DNA of 64,000 bases from Caldilineaceae bacterium (GTDB taxonomy: Bacteria; Chloroflexota; Anaerolineae; Caldilineales; Caldilineaceae). The position numbers were made by a program, and so were the translations under genes. The stretch lies in contig JADLDO010000027.1 in the NCBI GenBank assembly GCA_020846635.1, positions 124,001-188,000 of the forward strand, given 5' to 3'. The notes under the pieces are model-generated. The model ran no database searches. It saw only the letters and a program-made list of their open reading frames with translations, and was not told the origin of the DNA. Positions 1 to 8,376 of the stretch are shown one piece after another. How positions within the stretch are numbered: position 1 is the first letter of the stretch; each line of letters begins with the position of its first letter.

Positions 1-73
1 CCTTGAGCCAGCGCAGCAAGGTTCCTGTCTCTTGATTCATGCCCAGCGCGGGCATATAGACTTCTTTTGCCAT
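1..73 (-). CDS. Dihydrolipoamide acyltransferase (E2), N-terminal fragment
   Basis: Only the first 24 codons lie in the window; the gene runs off the left edge. The reading frame starts MAKEVYMPALGMNQETGTLL, which matches the opening of lipoyl domains of 2-oxoacid dehydrogenase E2 subunits (pattern MPxLGMxxxxGTxxxWL). The lipoylated lysine would lie further on, outside the window. A GGAAGG ribosome site sits 9 bases before the ATG. It follows the E1-beta gene by 13 bases, so it is the third gene of an E1-alpha/E1-beta/E2 operon. Whether the complex is for pyruvate, acetoin or branched-chain 2-oxoacids cannot be told from this piece. Confidence 0.85.
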   Translation of the reverse strand, partial: MAKEVYMPALGMNQETGTLLRWLK

Positions 74-86
74 GAGTGCAGCCTTC

Positions 87-1139
87 CTAGACGCGACCGC
101 AGAGAGTCTTCGCCACTGCCACAACTTGCTCAGGGGTCGGTACGGTTAAATCTTCCAACACAGGCGAGAAGGGAATAGGTACATCGCGCGCGCCGATGCG
201 CTTGACAGGAGCATCGAGGTAATAGAACGCGCCATCTGCGATCACCGACGCCATCTCGGCGGTAACACCATAGCTCTGATAGCCCTCGTCTACCACAATC
301 GCGCGGCTCGTCTTTTTAGCCGACGCAATCAATGCCTCCCGATCCAGCGGCAGCGTTGTGCGTGGGTCAATCACCTCGGCGGCAATGCCTACCTGCGCCA
401 ACTGTTCCGCCGCGGCCAACACCACCTGTACCATGCTGCTCGTCGCTACAATCGTCACATCTTCGCCACTGCGCTTGATGTCCGCCACGCCCAGCGGTAT
501 GGTATATTCCTCACTCGGCACAGGCCCTTTGAACTGGTAGAGCATCTTATCTTCAAAGATCGCCACCGGGTTATCATCGCGGATGGCGCTCTTCATCAGT
601 CCTTTGGCATCATAGGGTGTGGAGGGGATCACCACCTTCAGCCCTGGCACATGGCTAAACCAGGCATGGAGCGATTGCGAGTGCTGGGCTGCCGAACGCC
701 GCGTCGCGCCCAACGTCGTACGCAGCACCATCGGCACTTTGAGCTTACCCCCCGACATATAGTGCGTCTTGGCAGCCTGATTGACCATCTGATCCATCGT
801 CAGCGTAATAAAGTCGCCAAACATAATGTCCACAATCGGGCGCATTCCCGTAATCGCCGCACCGACGCCCACGCCCGCAATGCCCGCCTCCGAGATAGGT
901 GAGTCGAGAATACGTTCGGGGCCAAATTCCTCTACCATCCCCTTGAGCACCTTAAAGACCGTACCCGCCTCAGCCACATCCTCGCCGATCACAAAGACAC
1001 GCGGGTCGCGGTGCATCTCCTCGGCAATCGCCTCGCGAATCGCCTCGGCAAAGGTCAGCTCGCGCCCGTTGGGATTGTGTACGGACAAGCTATACTGCGG
1101 CTCGCGCACAGTGGTTACAACACCATTAGGCATAGACAT
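87..1139 (-). CDS. 2-oxoacid (pyruvate/acetoin-type) dehydrogenase E1 subunit beta
   Basis: A 350-residue protein of the usual length for the beta chain of heterotetrameric E1. It carries the transketolase pyrimidine-binding domain first (FAEAIREAIAEEMHRDPRVF, then GEDVAEAGTVFKV) and the transketolase C-terminal domain from about residue 220 (DVTIVATSSMV). With the alpha chain it decarboxylates a 2-oxoacid using thiamine diphosphate and passes the acyl group to E2 in the cytoplasm. The start overlaps the end of the alpha gene by 14 bases, which implies translational coupling; GAGGT lies 8 bases ahead. The E2 gene follows. The substrate is unresolved: pyruvate and acetoin complexes share this architecture. 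Confidence 0.93.
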   Translation of the reverse strand: MSMPNGVVTTVREPQYSLSVHNPNGRELTFAEAIREAIAEEMHRDPRVFVIGEDVAEAGTVFKVLKGMVEEFGPERILDSPISEAGIAGVGVGAAITGMRPIVDIMFGDFITLTMDQMVNQAAKTHYMSGGKLKVPMVLRTTLGATRRSAAQHSQSLHAWFSHVPGLKVVIPSTPYDAKGLMKSAIRDDNPVAIFEDKMLYQFKGPVPSEEYTIPLGVADIKRSGEDVTIVATSSMVQVVLAAAEQLAQVGIAAEVIDPRTTLPLDREALIASAKKTSRAIVVDEGYQSYGVTAEMASVIADGAFYYLDAPVKRIGARDVPIPFSPVLEDLTVPTPEQVVAVAKTLCGRV

Positions 1140-2145
1140 TGGTGTCTACCTCGCTAGGATCTGGGAAAGGCGCATTGATCGCAAATTCTACAGCGGCATC
1201 GACCTCGGCGCGCACGCTCTCGTCGATGCCTTCCAGCACATCCGCCTTGATACCGGCTTCGGCAATCAGCCAGTCGCCAAGCACCTTGAGCGGGTCACGC
1301 TCGTTCCGCCACCATGATTCCTCATCCTTGCTGCGATAGTAGCTGCGCTCAATGTCGCCCACATGATGACCGTGGAAACGGTAGGTGTGACAGAGCAAGA
1401 AGGCTGGCCCCTCGCCCCGCCGCGCCCGTTCTACCAGCTCAAGCATGGCGGTATGGACAGCGCGCACATCTTGCCCGTCCACCTCAACTGTAAGCAGGCC
1501 AAACGCCTCGCCGCGTGCCCGCAGTTCACCGGCAGCGGCCTCGCTGTTATGGGTATATTCGTTATACTGATTGTTCTCACAGACGTAGATCACAGGCAGT
1601 TTCCACAACTGGGCCATGTTCATCGACTCATAGATCAGCCCCTGGCCCAGCGCGCCATCACCAAAGAAGCAGACCGCAACCTGGTCGCTCTTACGCATTT
1701 TGATGGAGAGCCCGGCCCCGGTAGCAATCCCTGCGCTGCCGCCGACAATGGCGTTCGCCCCCAAGTTGCCGGTATCCTGGTCGGCAATGTGCATCGAGCC
1801 GCCCTTGCCCTGGCAGTAGCCCGCAGCCTTGCCCAACAGTTCGGCAAACATCCGATCCAGCGCCGCGCCCTTTGCTACACAATGACCGTGGCCGCGGTGG
1901 GTGCTGGTGATATAGTCATCCTTACGCAGTGCCTCACAGACGCCCACTGCCACGGCTTCCTCGCCAATATAGAGATGGGTCAGCCCCGGCATACGCGCGC
2001 TGGTATAAAGTTCATTCGCGCTCTCCTCGAAGGCGCGAATCTTGTTCATCTGTTCATACATCTGCAACCACTGCTCCGGGTCAAGCTGCACAGCCTCCAC
2101 CGGCTCTAAAGTGGTTTGATACCCTATCGGTCGTGCGACCATCAT
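1126..2145 (-). CDS. 2-oxoacid (pyruvate/acetoin-type) dehydrogenase E1 subunit alpha
   Basis: A 339-residue E1 alpha chain. The thiamine diphosphate/Mg motif is plain: GDGALGQG near residue 162, followed by the ENNQYN asparagines. The entry HRGHGHCVAKGA and the glycine-rich GKGGSMHIAD segment are also typical. It binds the cofactor and performs the decarboxylation step with the beta chain encoded immediately after it. A GGGAG site precedes the two adjacent ATG codons; either could be used. The gene starts 20 bases after the stop of the isomerase-like gene, so the dehydrogenase genes are probably the distal part of the long minus-strand catabolic block. Confidence 0.93.
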   Translation of the reverse strand: MMVARPIGYQTTLEPVEAVQLDPEQWLQMYEQMNKIRAFEESANELYTSARMPGLTHLYIGEEAVAVGVCEALRKDDYITSTHRGHGHCVAKGAALDRMFAELLGKAAGYCQGKGGSMHIADQDTGNLGANAIVGGSAGIATGAGLSIKMRKSDQVAVCFFGDGALGQGLIYESMNMAQLWKLPVIYVCENNQYNEYTHNSEAAAGELRARGEAFGLLTVEVDGQDVRAVHTAMLELVERARRGEGPAFLLCHTYRFHGHHVGDIERSYYRSKDEESWWRNERDPLKVLGDWLIAEAGIKADVLEGIDESVRAEVDAAVEFAINAPFPDPSEVDTNVYA

Positions 2146-2165
2146 TTTTCTCCCATTTTTATCGC

Positions 2166-3008
2166 TTAGCTGCGACGAACTCCCGCTTCATCAAACGCTC
2201 TTGCCATCACGGCATAGGTCTGCTTCATGGCGACCAGCGCGTCATAGTTAGGCCGCTCTTGCACCATCAGGCTGATCTCTGCCGTAATGTGGCCCGTATA
2301 CCCCATGCGCTGCATCTCTCGAAGATAGAGCACATAATCAATGTCACCTTCACCCGGAATTAAGAACTCAAAGTCAGGTACTTGCCCCCGCACGTCGCGG
2401 ATATGGGCATGTTCGGTCACAGAGGCCATCATTTCCACCGACTCGGTGATGCCATAGCCATAGAGCAAGAAATGGCTAATGTCGAAGTTCACACGCAGGT
2501 AGGGTGACTTGACCAGATCGAGCAACTCCAACATTTGCTCCGGCCTGGTGATGCAACTGCGATAATGGGGGGCCATCGCAATCACCACGCCATGCGCTGC
2601 ACCATACTCCACCAACGCGCCAACCCGATCCACCACCAAAGGTTTGACCGCTTCCCACTCTCCGGGCGTACCACCCGCCGTGGTGTCCAGGGCAGGGGGG
2701 CGATCACCCAACGTCCATTCCACACAGAGATCCACGCTGTCGCGCAGCCGCTTGAAGTTTTGCTCATGCACCTCTGGATCTCTCTCCACCAGGGAAGCAT
2801 GCCCAGATATGGCTGGAATTTCCAACCCCGAATCCTGGATCAATCGCTTCACTCGCTTGCGTTCCGCTGCATCCATCGAATACAGTTCGATACTATAGCC
2901 GGGAGTCACCGTCGGCTCAAGGCTGTCGTAGCCGGTCTCTGCGACGAAACGCACAATGGTATCGATTGGAACCGTCGGCATACTCCATGTGCAATAGCCA
3001 ATCTTCAT
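2166..3008 (-). CDS. Sugar phosphate isomerase/epimerase family TIM-barrel protein
   Basis: The start chosen is the ATG at 3008 (MKIGYCTWSM), which has AGGAG 7 bases upstream; the frame stays open further up but without a ribosome site. The resulting protein of 280 residues has the xylose-isomerase-like (AP endonuclease 2) barrel pattern: GYDSLEPT early, ISGHASL, VNFDISHFLLYG, HIRDVRG, and the closing GEGDIDYVLYLREMQRMGYTGHITAEIS. The Glu, Asp and His residues in these strands are the usual metal ligands. Family members isomerise or epimerise keto sugars or inositol-type compounds. The real substrate is not visible. It sits between an amidase gene and the E1-alpha gene. Confidence 0.85.
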   Translation of the reverse strand: MKIGYCTWSMPTVPIDTIVRFVAETGYDSLEPTVTPGYSIELYSMDAAERKRVKRLIQDSGLEIPAISGHASLVERDPEVHEQNFKRLRDSVDLCVEWTLGDRPPALDTTAGGTPGEWEAVKPLVVDRVGALVEYGAAHGVVIAMAPHYRSCITRPEQMLELLDLVKSPYLRVNFDISHFLLYGYGITESVEMMASVTEHAHIRDVRGQVPDFEFLIPGEGDIDYVLYLREMQRMGYTGHITAEISLMVQERPNYDALVAMKQTYAVMARAFDEAGVRRS

Positions 3009-3065
3009 GACGGATCTCCTCTCCGGCGGCTGCCGCTTCCAGCAGAACAGCCACCGCATGGACGT

Positions 3066-4484
3066 TCACGCAACGACGGGCGGACGCTGCTTCCAGGTTT
3101 GCGTAACCTGCTCAAATGCATGCGCCAGTTGCAGCACGCCCAGGTCGTCTTGATGCCGCCCCACAATCTGGATTCCCACAGGCAGCCCTTCGGGCGTAAA
3201 GCCGCATGGCACCGAAATGGCGGGCAGCCCTGTTACCGTGATGAAATAACAGGATTGCATCCAATCGATATAGGTGTCCATTTGCACACCCTCGATCTCG
3301 GTAACATACTCCTGCGTCACCGGGAAAGCAGGCACTTGGGTCACAGGCATGACCATAAACTCATATCGTTCCATAAATTTACGCACGCGGTGATAGAGTT
3401 CAATCCGTTTCGCCTCTGCCCGCGCCAGTTGCGGCCCGGTGATCTTCAACCCTTCCTCCGCATTCCAGATCACGGTTTCTTTGATCTGAGCACGATGCGT
3501 GCGGATCAAATCCGTATAGCTCAATTCAAAAACCCACGCGCGCATGAGCTTAAAGATCTCATCCGCATCACGATAGTCCGGCTCGCCTGCTTCGACAATG
3601 CAGCCGATCTCCTCAAAGGCAGGGCGCCTAGACTCTAGCGCAGCCGTCACGCGCCGGTCAATGGGAATACCGCCAAAGTCGCGACTCCAAGCAATGCGTA
3701 CGCCACGAAAATCCCGCTGCAGGTCCCCGGCGAACAGACTGCCCGGCTCAGTAAGCGCCACAGGCGAACGAGCATCCGGCCCTGCAATCGCACTCAGCAT
3801 CAAGGCCACGTCGCCCACCGTACGCGCCATCGGCCCCTGCACCGAAATCGGAGGCCATCCGGTCAGCTTGGGCCAAACAGGAACCCGCCCTGGTGATGTG
3901 CGGAAGCCGACCACATTACAAAATGCTGCCGGATTGCGCAGCGAGCCACCCGTATCACTGCCGTCGGCAATCGGAATCATGCCACAAGCCAATGCCACTG
4001 CCGCGCCGCCGCTGCTGCCACCACAGGTGCGCGTGGTGTCATAGGGATTCAACGTTGCGCCAAAGACTGGGTTAAAAGTCTGCGAACCAGCGCCAAACTC
4101 AGGCACATTGGTCTTGCCAATCGTGATCGCCCCGGACCCGCGCAACCTCTCCACAATCAAGGCATCTTGCGTAGGCACATTGTCGGCAAAAATCGGTGAG
4201 CCGCGCGTGGTGCGGATGCCCGCAGTATCCACCAAATCCTTGTGCGCGATGGGTAGCCCATGCAGCGGGCCAACCTCATCCCCGCGGCCCAACGCCGCAT
4301 CCGCCGCGCGTGCGCCATCCATTGCGCGCTCCGGCAACAGCGTAACCACAGCGTTGACCTGCGGATTCACCGCTTCGATTTGGCGCAAATGCGCCTCCAT
4401 CACCTCCACCGCAGAAAGGTCACGCCCGCGAATCTTCTGCGCCAACGCACGCGCTGTCATAAAACAGAGTTCATCTGTAGACAT
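3066..4484 (-). CDS. Amidase signature family hydrolase
   Basis: Start set at MSTDEL (4484), where GAGGAAG lies 7 bases upstream. The 472-residue protein contains the complete amidase signature: catalytic lysine in LPIAHKDLVDTAG, the glycine/serine-rich GGSSGGA loop with the bridging serine, and the nucleophile serine in DGSDTGGSLRNPA. It hydrolyses an amide to a carboxylic acid and ammonia (or an amine) in the cytoplasm. There is no GatB or GatC partner nearby, so a GatA role in tRNA amidation is unlikely. Its position among a 2-hydroxyacid dehydrogenase, an aminotransferase and a transporter suggests breakdown of an imported amide; that is inference. Confidence 0.9.
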   Translation of the reverse strand: MSTDELCFMTARALAQKIRGRDLSAVEVMEAHLRQIEAVNPQVNAVVTLLPERAMDGARAADAALGRGDEVGPLHGLPIAHKDLVDTAGIRTTRGSPIFADNVPTQDALIVERLRGSGAITIGKTNVPEFGAGSQTFNPVFGATLNPYDTTRTCGGSSGGAAVALACGMIPIADGSDTGGSLRNPAAFCNVVGFRTSPGRVPVWPKLTGWPPISVQGPMARTVGDVALMLSAIAGPDARSPVALTEPGSLFAGDLQRDFRGVRIAWSRDFGGIPIDRRVTAALESRRPAFEEIGCIVEAGEPDYRDADEIFKLMRAWVFELSYTDLIRTHRAQIKETVIWNAEEGLKITGPQLARAEAKRIELYHRVRKFMERYEFMVMPVTQVPAFPVTQEYVTEIEGVQMDTYIDWMQSCYFITVTGLPAISVPCGFTPEGLPVGIQIVGRHQDDLGVLQLAHAFEQVTQTWKQRPPVVA

Positions 4485-4557
4485 ACAAAGCTTCCTCATC
4501 GTGTGGCCCAAATGACACCAACATGGCGCTTTCCTCCCTCATATCTCTTCTCCGGGC

Positions 4558-4653
4558 CTCAGCGCCTCTGGGCGAGAAAATTTCTGAATCTCAGCGGCTT
4601 CGCGCGAGATATTCTCTCCCTCTCTGCGGCTCTCCGCGAGATTTTTCTCAAGC
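4558..4653. repeat. Three tandem degenerate 32-bp repeats
   Basis: Three copies begin exactly 32 bases apart, at 4558, 4590 and 4622. Each follows the pattern CTCWGCGSCT, then a CGCGAG or GCGAG, then an A/T-rich TTTCT segment. The last copy runs a few bases into the end of the downstream dehydrogenase gene. They fill most of the 163-base gap between the amidase and the D-2-hydroxyacid dehydrogenase genes. Confidence 0.75.
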
Positions 4654-5607
4654 GATCACGGCATGGGGCGCTTCGCCCTGCCACACACGCTCTAGATTGG
4701 CAAAGATAAATGCACCGCGCCGCGCCCACGTATCGAGCGTCACACCGGCAATGTGCGGTGTCAGCAGCACATTCTCCATCGTCAGCAGCGGGTTATCCGC
4801 TGCAGGTGGCTCTTGTGCCAGCACATCCAACGCCGCCCCGGAAATCTGCTTGCTTTGCAATGCCTCGATCAGCGCGCCTTCATCCACCACCGGCCCGCGA
4901 CAGGTATTGACCAGGAGCGCGCTGGGCTTCATGGCGGCAAACTGCGCCTTGCCCATCATTCCCCGCGTCTCAGCGTTCAATGGCACATGCAAACTCACCA
5001 CATCCGCTTGCGCCAGCAGTTCATCCAGTGGCACACGGGCCACGCCCAACTCGCGCTCCTCGACTTCAAAGAGCGGAAAGGCATCCGTGTAAAGCACCGT
5101 CGCCCCAAAGGCATTCAACAGCCGCGCCACCTTGCGCCCGATATTGCCCAGTCCAACCAGGCCCACTGTCTTGCCGTTGATGGTATAGGTGGTTGCGCCT
5201 GAATCAATCGCAGACCATGCGTTTGTGCGCACATTGCGATCCATCGCGCCCAACTGCCGGTACCACGCTAGGATCAGGGTCAAGGTATGCTCTGCCACGT
5301 CTGTTGAATTCGTGCCGCCATTATTGGCAACAGGAATCTCTAACTCCTTGCAAAGCCCCACATCGAGCGTATCAAAGCCCGCGCTCACCAACTGGATCAG
5401 CTTTACCTTTGTCGCCGCGTGCAGTGCCTCGCGGCTGATAATTCCGGGAAAAAGAATGACGAAATCGGCATCACGCACCAATTCAACCTGTTCAGCAGGG
5501 GCAAGTTTGGCAGATGCGGTCGTGACGGCGAACTCTGCCGGTGCCTGGCTGGTGAGCAGCGCCGCGGTGTCGGGCGCGAGATTTGTGAGAAAAACGACCT
5601 TTGGCAT
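4648..5607 (-). CDS. D-isomer-specific 2-hydroxyacid dehydrogenase
   Basis: A 319-residue NAD(P)-dependent dehydrogenase. The Rossmann fingerprint GLVGLGNIGRKVARLL is near residue 150, with an acidic residue (TDAF) at the end of the second strand, favouring NAD. The catalytic set is present: arginine in NTCRGPVVD, glutamate in LAQEPPAAD, and histidine in LTPHIAGVT. The family interconverts D-2-hydroxyacids and 2-oxoacids; a phosphoglycerate-, hydroxypyruvate- or glyoxylate-type substrate is possible. The start lies 3 bases from the stop of the preceding Dabb gene, so the two are probably co-translated. A second member of the family is at 11324. Confidence 0.9.
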   Translation of the reverse strand: MPKVVFLTNLAPDTAALLTSQAPAEFAVTTASAKLAPAEQVELVRDADFVILFPGIISREALHAATKVKLIQLVSAGFDTLDVGLCKELEIPVANNGGTNSTDVAEHTLTLILAWYRQLGAMDRNVRTNAWSAIDSGATTYTINGKTVGLVGLGNIGRKVARLLNAFGATVLYTDAFPLFEVEERELGVARVPLDELLAQADVVSLHVPLNAETRGMMGKAQFAAMKPSALLVNTCRGPVVDEGALIEALQSKQISGAALDVLAQEPPAADNPLLTMENVLLTPHIAGVTLDTWARRGAFIFANLERVWQGEAPHAVIA

Positions 5608-5610
5608 GAG

Positions 5611-5931
5611 TTAGCGCCTTACCCAATAGTCTAGGACCAACACTTTTTCCAAGTGTGGACGCAAGGTCTGCCCGAATGCTTTATGTGCGGGATGGGGAAG
5701 ATAAGCGTCTCGCCCAGCAGCATCTTGAAAGGTCACAAAGAAGCAGTGGGTAAAGCTATCGGCTATGCCTTCCACGCTCACATCAGTCCCCCATTCAAAG
5801 TCGATGATCTCCTCAATCTGGCTAGGCAGCGCAGCAAACGCCTGCTCCACCTGTCGAATCTCATCATCGCTGCTCGCGGGCTTAAAGGAAAATAGCACGA
5901 CATGGCGCAGCACCCGATCAGCAGAGTCCAT
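5611..5931 (-). CDS. Dabb (stress-responsive alpha/beta barrel) domain protein
   Basis: A 106-residue protein covering one complete Dabb domain: it opens LRHVVLFSFKP, has the central FEWGTDVSVEGIADSFTHCFFVTF, and ends AYLPHPAHKAFGQTLRPHLEKVLVLDYW. These are hallmark segments of the dimeric ferredoxin-like fold. The biochemical role of bacterial Dabb proteins is usually unknown; some act on small hydrophobic or polyketide substrates. It is closely coupled to the hydroxyacid dehydrogenase that follows 3 bases later. A perfect 18-bp palindrome lies 24 bases upstream of its start. Confidence 0.9.
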   Translation of the reverse strand: MDSADRVLRHVVLFSFKPASSDDEIRQVEQAFAALPSQIEEIIDFEWGTDVSVEGIADSFTHCFFVTFQDAAGRDAYLPHPAHKAFGQTLRPHLEKVLVLDYWVRR

Positions 5932-5954
5932 CTTCAGTCCTTTCCACCCCTCTT

Positions 5955-5972
5955 ATGGCATGATCATGCCAT
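5955..5972. promoter_or_regulatory. Perfect 18-bp palindrome upstream of the Dabb gene
   Basis: ATGGCATGATCATGCCAT is identical on both strands and sits 24 to 41 bases before the Dabb start codon on the minus strand. Its place and symmetry suit a repressor operator, but no regulator gene is adjacent and no promoter boxes are clear. It could also simply form a short hairpin. Confidence 0.4.
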
Positions 5973-5975
5973 TGC

Positions 5976-6008
5976 ACCCTCCCAGAAGCTCAGAGCTTCC
6001 GGGAGGGT
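5976..6008. repeat. CCCGGAAGC-family palindrome, copy 1
   Basis: An inverted repeat with 16-base arms and one mismatch (ACCCTCCCAGAAGCTC against GAGCTTCCGGGAGGGT). It lies just downstream of the aminotransferase stop, so it may end that transcript, though the run of T lies on the plus-strand side. Related palindromes occur at 24017, 48552 and 63495. Confidence 0.7.
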
Positions 6009-6019
6009 TTTCTTCAACC

Positions 6020-7213
6020 TTAATACCCCTCTACAAACCGGCAGAATCGCTCCAGAGCCGGTTCCAAAACCGACATATCCGAAGCAAAACAGAGACGCAC
6101 GCTTCCCTCGCCGCCTGCGCCAAACGCGCTGCCAGGGGCCAACGCCACCTTCTCTGCCTTGAGCAAATCCATACAGAACTCAAAAGAGTCCGTTATGCCC
6201 GCCACAGCAGGAAAGAGATAGAACGCCCCTTCGGGCTTGGGCAAGCTGATGCGCGCGACCGAGGAAAGCGCCGTGGCAGCAAAGGCGCGCCGTTCGTGTA
6301 ACTGCTCCACCAGCGCCGCGACCTCGTCCTCACCCTGGCGCAACGCCACCTCACCCGCGCGCTGGATCATCGACGCCGCATGAGAGATGACGAACTCGTT
6401 GAGTTGCGTCGCCTTCTGTACTAAGTCGCGCCGCGCCACCACCCACCCCAATCGCCAGCCTGTCATGCAGTAGCTCTTGGAGAAGGATTGCACCACAATC
6501 ACGGCATCGTCACGGCTGCACAAACGCAGGATCGAGGGCGCGACCCGACTCTGTTGATTGCTTTCATAATAGAGCCGCTCATAGACCTCATCCGCCAAGA
6601 GCCATAGCCCATGTCGCCGCGCAAAATCGAGCAGCGCCTGCTGCTCCGCCACAGTCGCCACCCAGCCCAACGGATTCGAGGGCGAGGTATAGAGAAGCAA
6701 GCGCGTGCGTGGTGTGACCGCCGCCTCCAGCGCGTCAAAATCCGGCGTAAAGCGGTCGCCTGCGCGCGCATAGGGTACTTCCACCGGCACTGCCCCATAG
6801 AGCTTGACAATCTCAGCGCCATTGGGCCAATTGGGTGTCAAAACCAACGCCTCATCCCCAGGGTTGAGCGTACAGCGAATGGAGACGTTGAGCGCCTGCA
6901 CGCCCGATTGCGTCACCAGGACTTCCTGTTGGGGGTCAAGGCTCACCTGGTGCAGTTCTTTGACCTTGTCGGCGATGGCGGCGCGCAGCGAGGGCAGCCC
7001 GCCATTCTCACTGTAATAGGTATAGCCATCCGCCACTGCCTGTGTCAAGGCTTCTTGGATGATGCGGGGCGTCGGCAGGTTGGACTCGCCAAAGTGCAGC
7101 TTGAGTACCCCTTCCATACCAAAAGCCACATCCGCGACTTCACGAATGCGCGACGGCTGGATCGCCGCCAGAGTGGATGCAAGGGCAATCGACGGCGTAG
7201 AGTGATCTACCAT
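6020..7213 (-). CDS. Class I/II pyridoxal-phosphate aminotransferase
   Basis: A 397-residue fold-type I aminotransferase. Visible landmarks are GYTYYSENGGLPSLRAAIAD near the N-terminus, the substrate asparagine/proline in YTSPSNPLGW, the DEVYE aspartate and tyrosine that contact the cofactor, the Schiff-base lysine in SFSKSYCMTGWRLG, and the carboxylate-binding arginine in EGSVRLCFAS. The pattern is that of aspartate/alanine/aromatic-type enzymes of subgroup I-gamma. It transfers an amino group between an amino acid and a 2-oxoacid in the cytoplasm. Its neighbours (hydroxyacid dehydrogenase, amidase) suggest a catabolic role. Confidence 0.92.
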   Translation of the reverse strand: MVDHSTPSIALASTLAAIQPSRIREVADVAFGMEGVLKLHFGESNLPTPRIIQEALTQAVADGYTYYSENGGLPSLRAAIADKVKELHQVSLDPQQEVLVTQSGVQALNVSIRCTLNPGDEALVLTPNWPNGAEIVKLYGAVPVEVPYARAGDRFTPDFDALEAAVTPRTRLLLYTSPSNPLGWVATVAEQQALLDFARRHGLWLLADEVYERLYYESNQQSRVAPSILRLCSRDDAVIVVQSFSKSYCMTGWRLGWVVARRDLVQKATQLNEFVISHAASMIQRAGEVALRQGEDEVAALVEQLHERRAFAATALSSVARISLPKPEGAFYLFPAVAGITDSFEFCMDLLKAEKVALAPGSAFGAGGEGSVRLCFASDMSVLEPALERFCRFVEGY

Positions 7214-7370
7214 AATACCACTTTAGTTGACGTGGGTAGGATATAGGATGCGTGAGTCAGATGACCCGAATCTTCTAGCTTCAAGGCAGAGATTGATGGT
7301 TACACTTTAGCATGGTTCGCCGCAATCTACCAAGCAAAACCCGCCTTGTACACTTCTGTGTGGCAGCAAA

Positions 7371-7397
7371 CGACCGGCGTTGTGGGAACGCCGGTCG
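7371..7397 (-). terminator. Hairpin terminator after the ABC importer genes
   Basis: A perfect 11-bp stem (CGACCGGCGTT / AACGCCGGTCG) with a GTGGG loop, 43 bases beyond the stop of the MalG-like permease on the minus strand. The following U tract is short (TTTGCTG), so termination may be partial. Confidence 0.6.
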
Positions 7398-7439
7398 CTG
7401 TGACTTGATTGGCAGGAGAAAGTCAGCTTCAACGGGACG

Positions 7440-8354
7440 TCAGACCTTCAAGCCACTCAGGACCACGCCCGAAATGAAGTAACGTTGCGCCACCGCAAAG
7501 AGCGCCAGCACAGGGAGGGTCATAATCGCCGCCGACGCCATCAAGAGATGATCGCGCGGGTCCATCGTCTCCATCGGCAGATACTGGAAGAAGCGCAGCC
7601 CCACCGCCGCGGTAAACAACTCCATGCGGTTGAGATAGATAAAGGGGCCGAAGAAGTCATTCCACTCGTTGAGGACTTGCAGGATCGCCACGGTGGTCAA
7701 GGCGGGTTTCATCAGCGGCACAAGCACCGTCCACAAAATGCGGAATGGCCCTGCGCCATCCAACGTCGCCGCCTCATCCAAATCACGCGGGATGCTCAAC
7801 AGGAATTGGCGCAGCAGAAAGACCATAAAAGCGTTGCCCGCCAGCCAGGAACCGATGGTCAGGGGGACATAGGTGTTGATCAGCTTAAGCTGAAAGAACA
7901 ACAGATATTGGGGAATCAGCGTCACCGTCGAAGGGATCATCATCGTCCCCAACATCAAAATGAACCAGACATTCTTGCCCACAAAGTTAAAGCGGGCAAA
8001 GGCATAGGCCGTCATGGTGCAGGTGATGATTGTGCCGGGGATGGTGATGGCAATGATCAAAAAGCTGTTGAACAGCCAGCGCGCAAAGGGAACCGCCTGA
8101 AAAACCTGTGCATAATTGCCCCATTGTGGAACCTCAGGCAGCAGATGGGGCGTAAACGAGCGCAATTCCTGCCAGGTTTGCAGTGAGCTAGAGACTGTCC
8201 AATAGAGCGGGAACGCAAAGCAGAGGCCGGCTACCGCCAACAGGACATAGGCGAGCGCCTTGCCGATAGTCTGCTGGCGACGGCGTGTGCGCGAATAGCT
8301 GTGATCGACTGTGCGTGGCTGCACAGATGCGCTTGGCGCAGCAGAAGTCGTCAT
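7440..8354 (-). CDS. Carbohydrate ABC transporter permease, MalG/UgpE type
   Basis: A 304-residue inner membrane protein with six hydrophobic spans, the first at about residue 32-52. The EAA loop that docks with the ATPase is clear: DEAATLDGAGPFRILWTVLVP. The family forms the channel with a MalF-type partner, here encoded 22 bases upstream. No ATP-binding protein gene is present in this operon; as in many such systems a shared ATPase encoded elsewhere probably powers it. The substrate is not deducible, although the family is usually used for sugars, sugar alcohols or glycerol phosphates. Confidence 0.92.
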   Translation of the reverse strand: MTTSAAPSASVQPRTVDHSYSRTRRRQQTIGKALAYVLLAVAGLCFAFPLYWTVSSSLQTWQELRSFTPHLLPEVPQWGNYAQVFQAVPFARWLFNSFLIIAITIPGTIITCTMTAYAFARFNFVGKNVWFILMLGTMMIPSTVTLIPQYLLFFQLKLINTYVPLTIGSWLAGNAFMVFLLRQFLLSIPRDLDEAATLDGAGPFRILWTVLVPLMKPALTTVAILQVLNEWNDFFGPFIYLNRMELFTAAVGLRFFQYLPMETMDPRDHLLMASAAIMTLPVLALFAVAQRYFISGVVLSGLKV

Positions 8355-8376
8355 TGTGGCTTACTCCCCATAGTAC

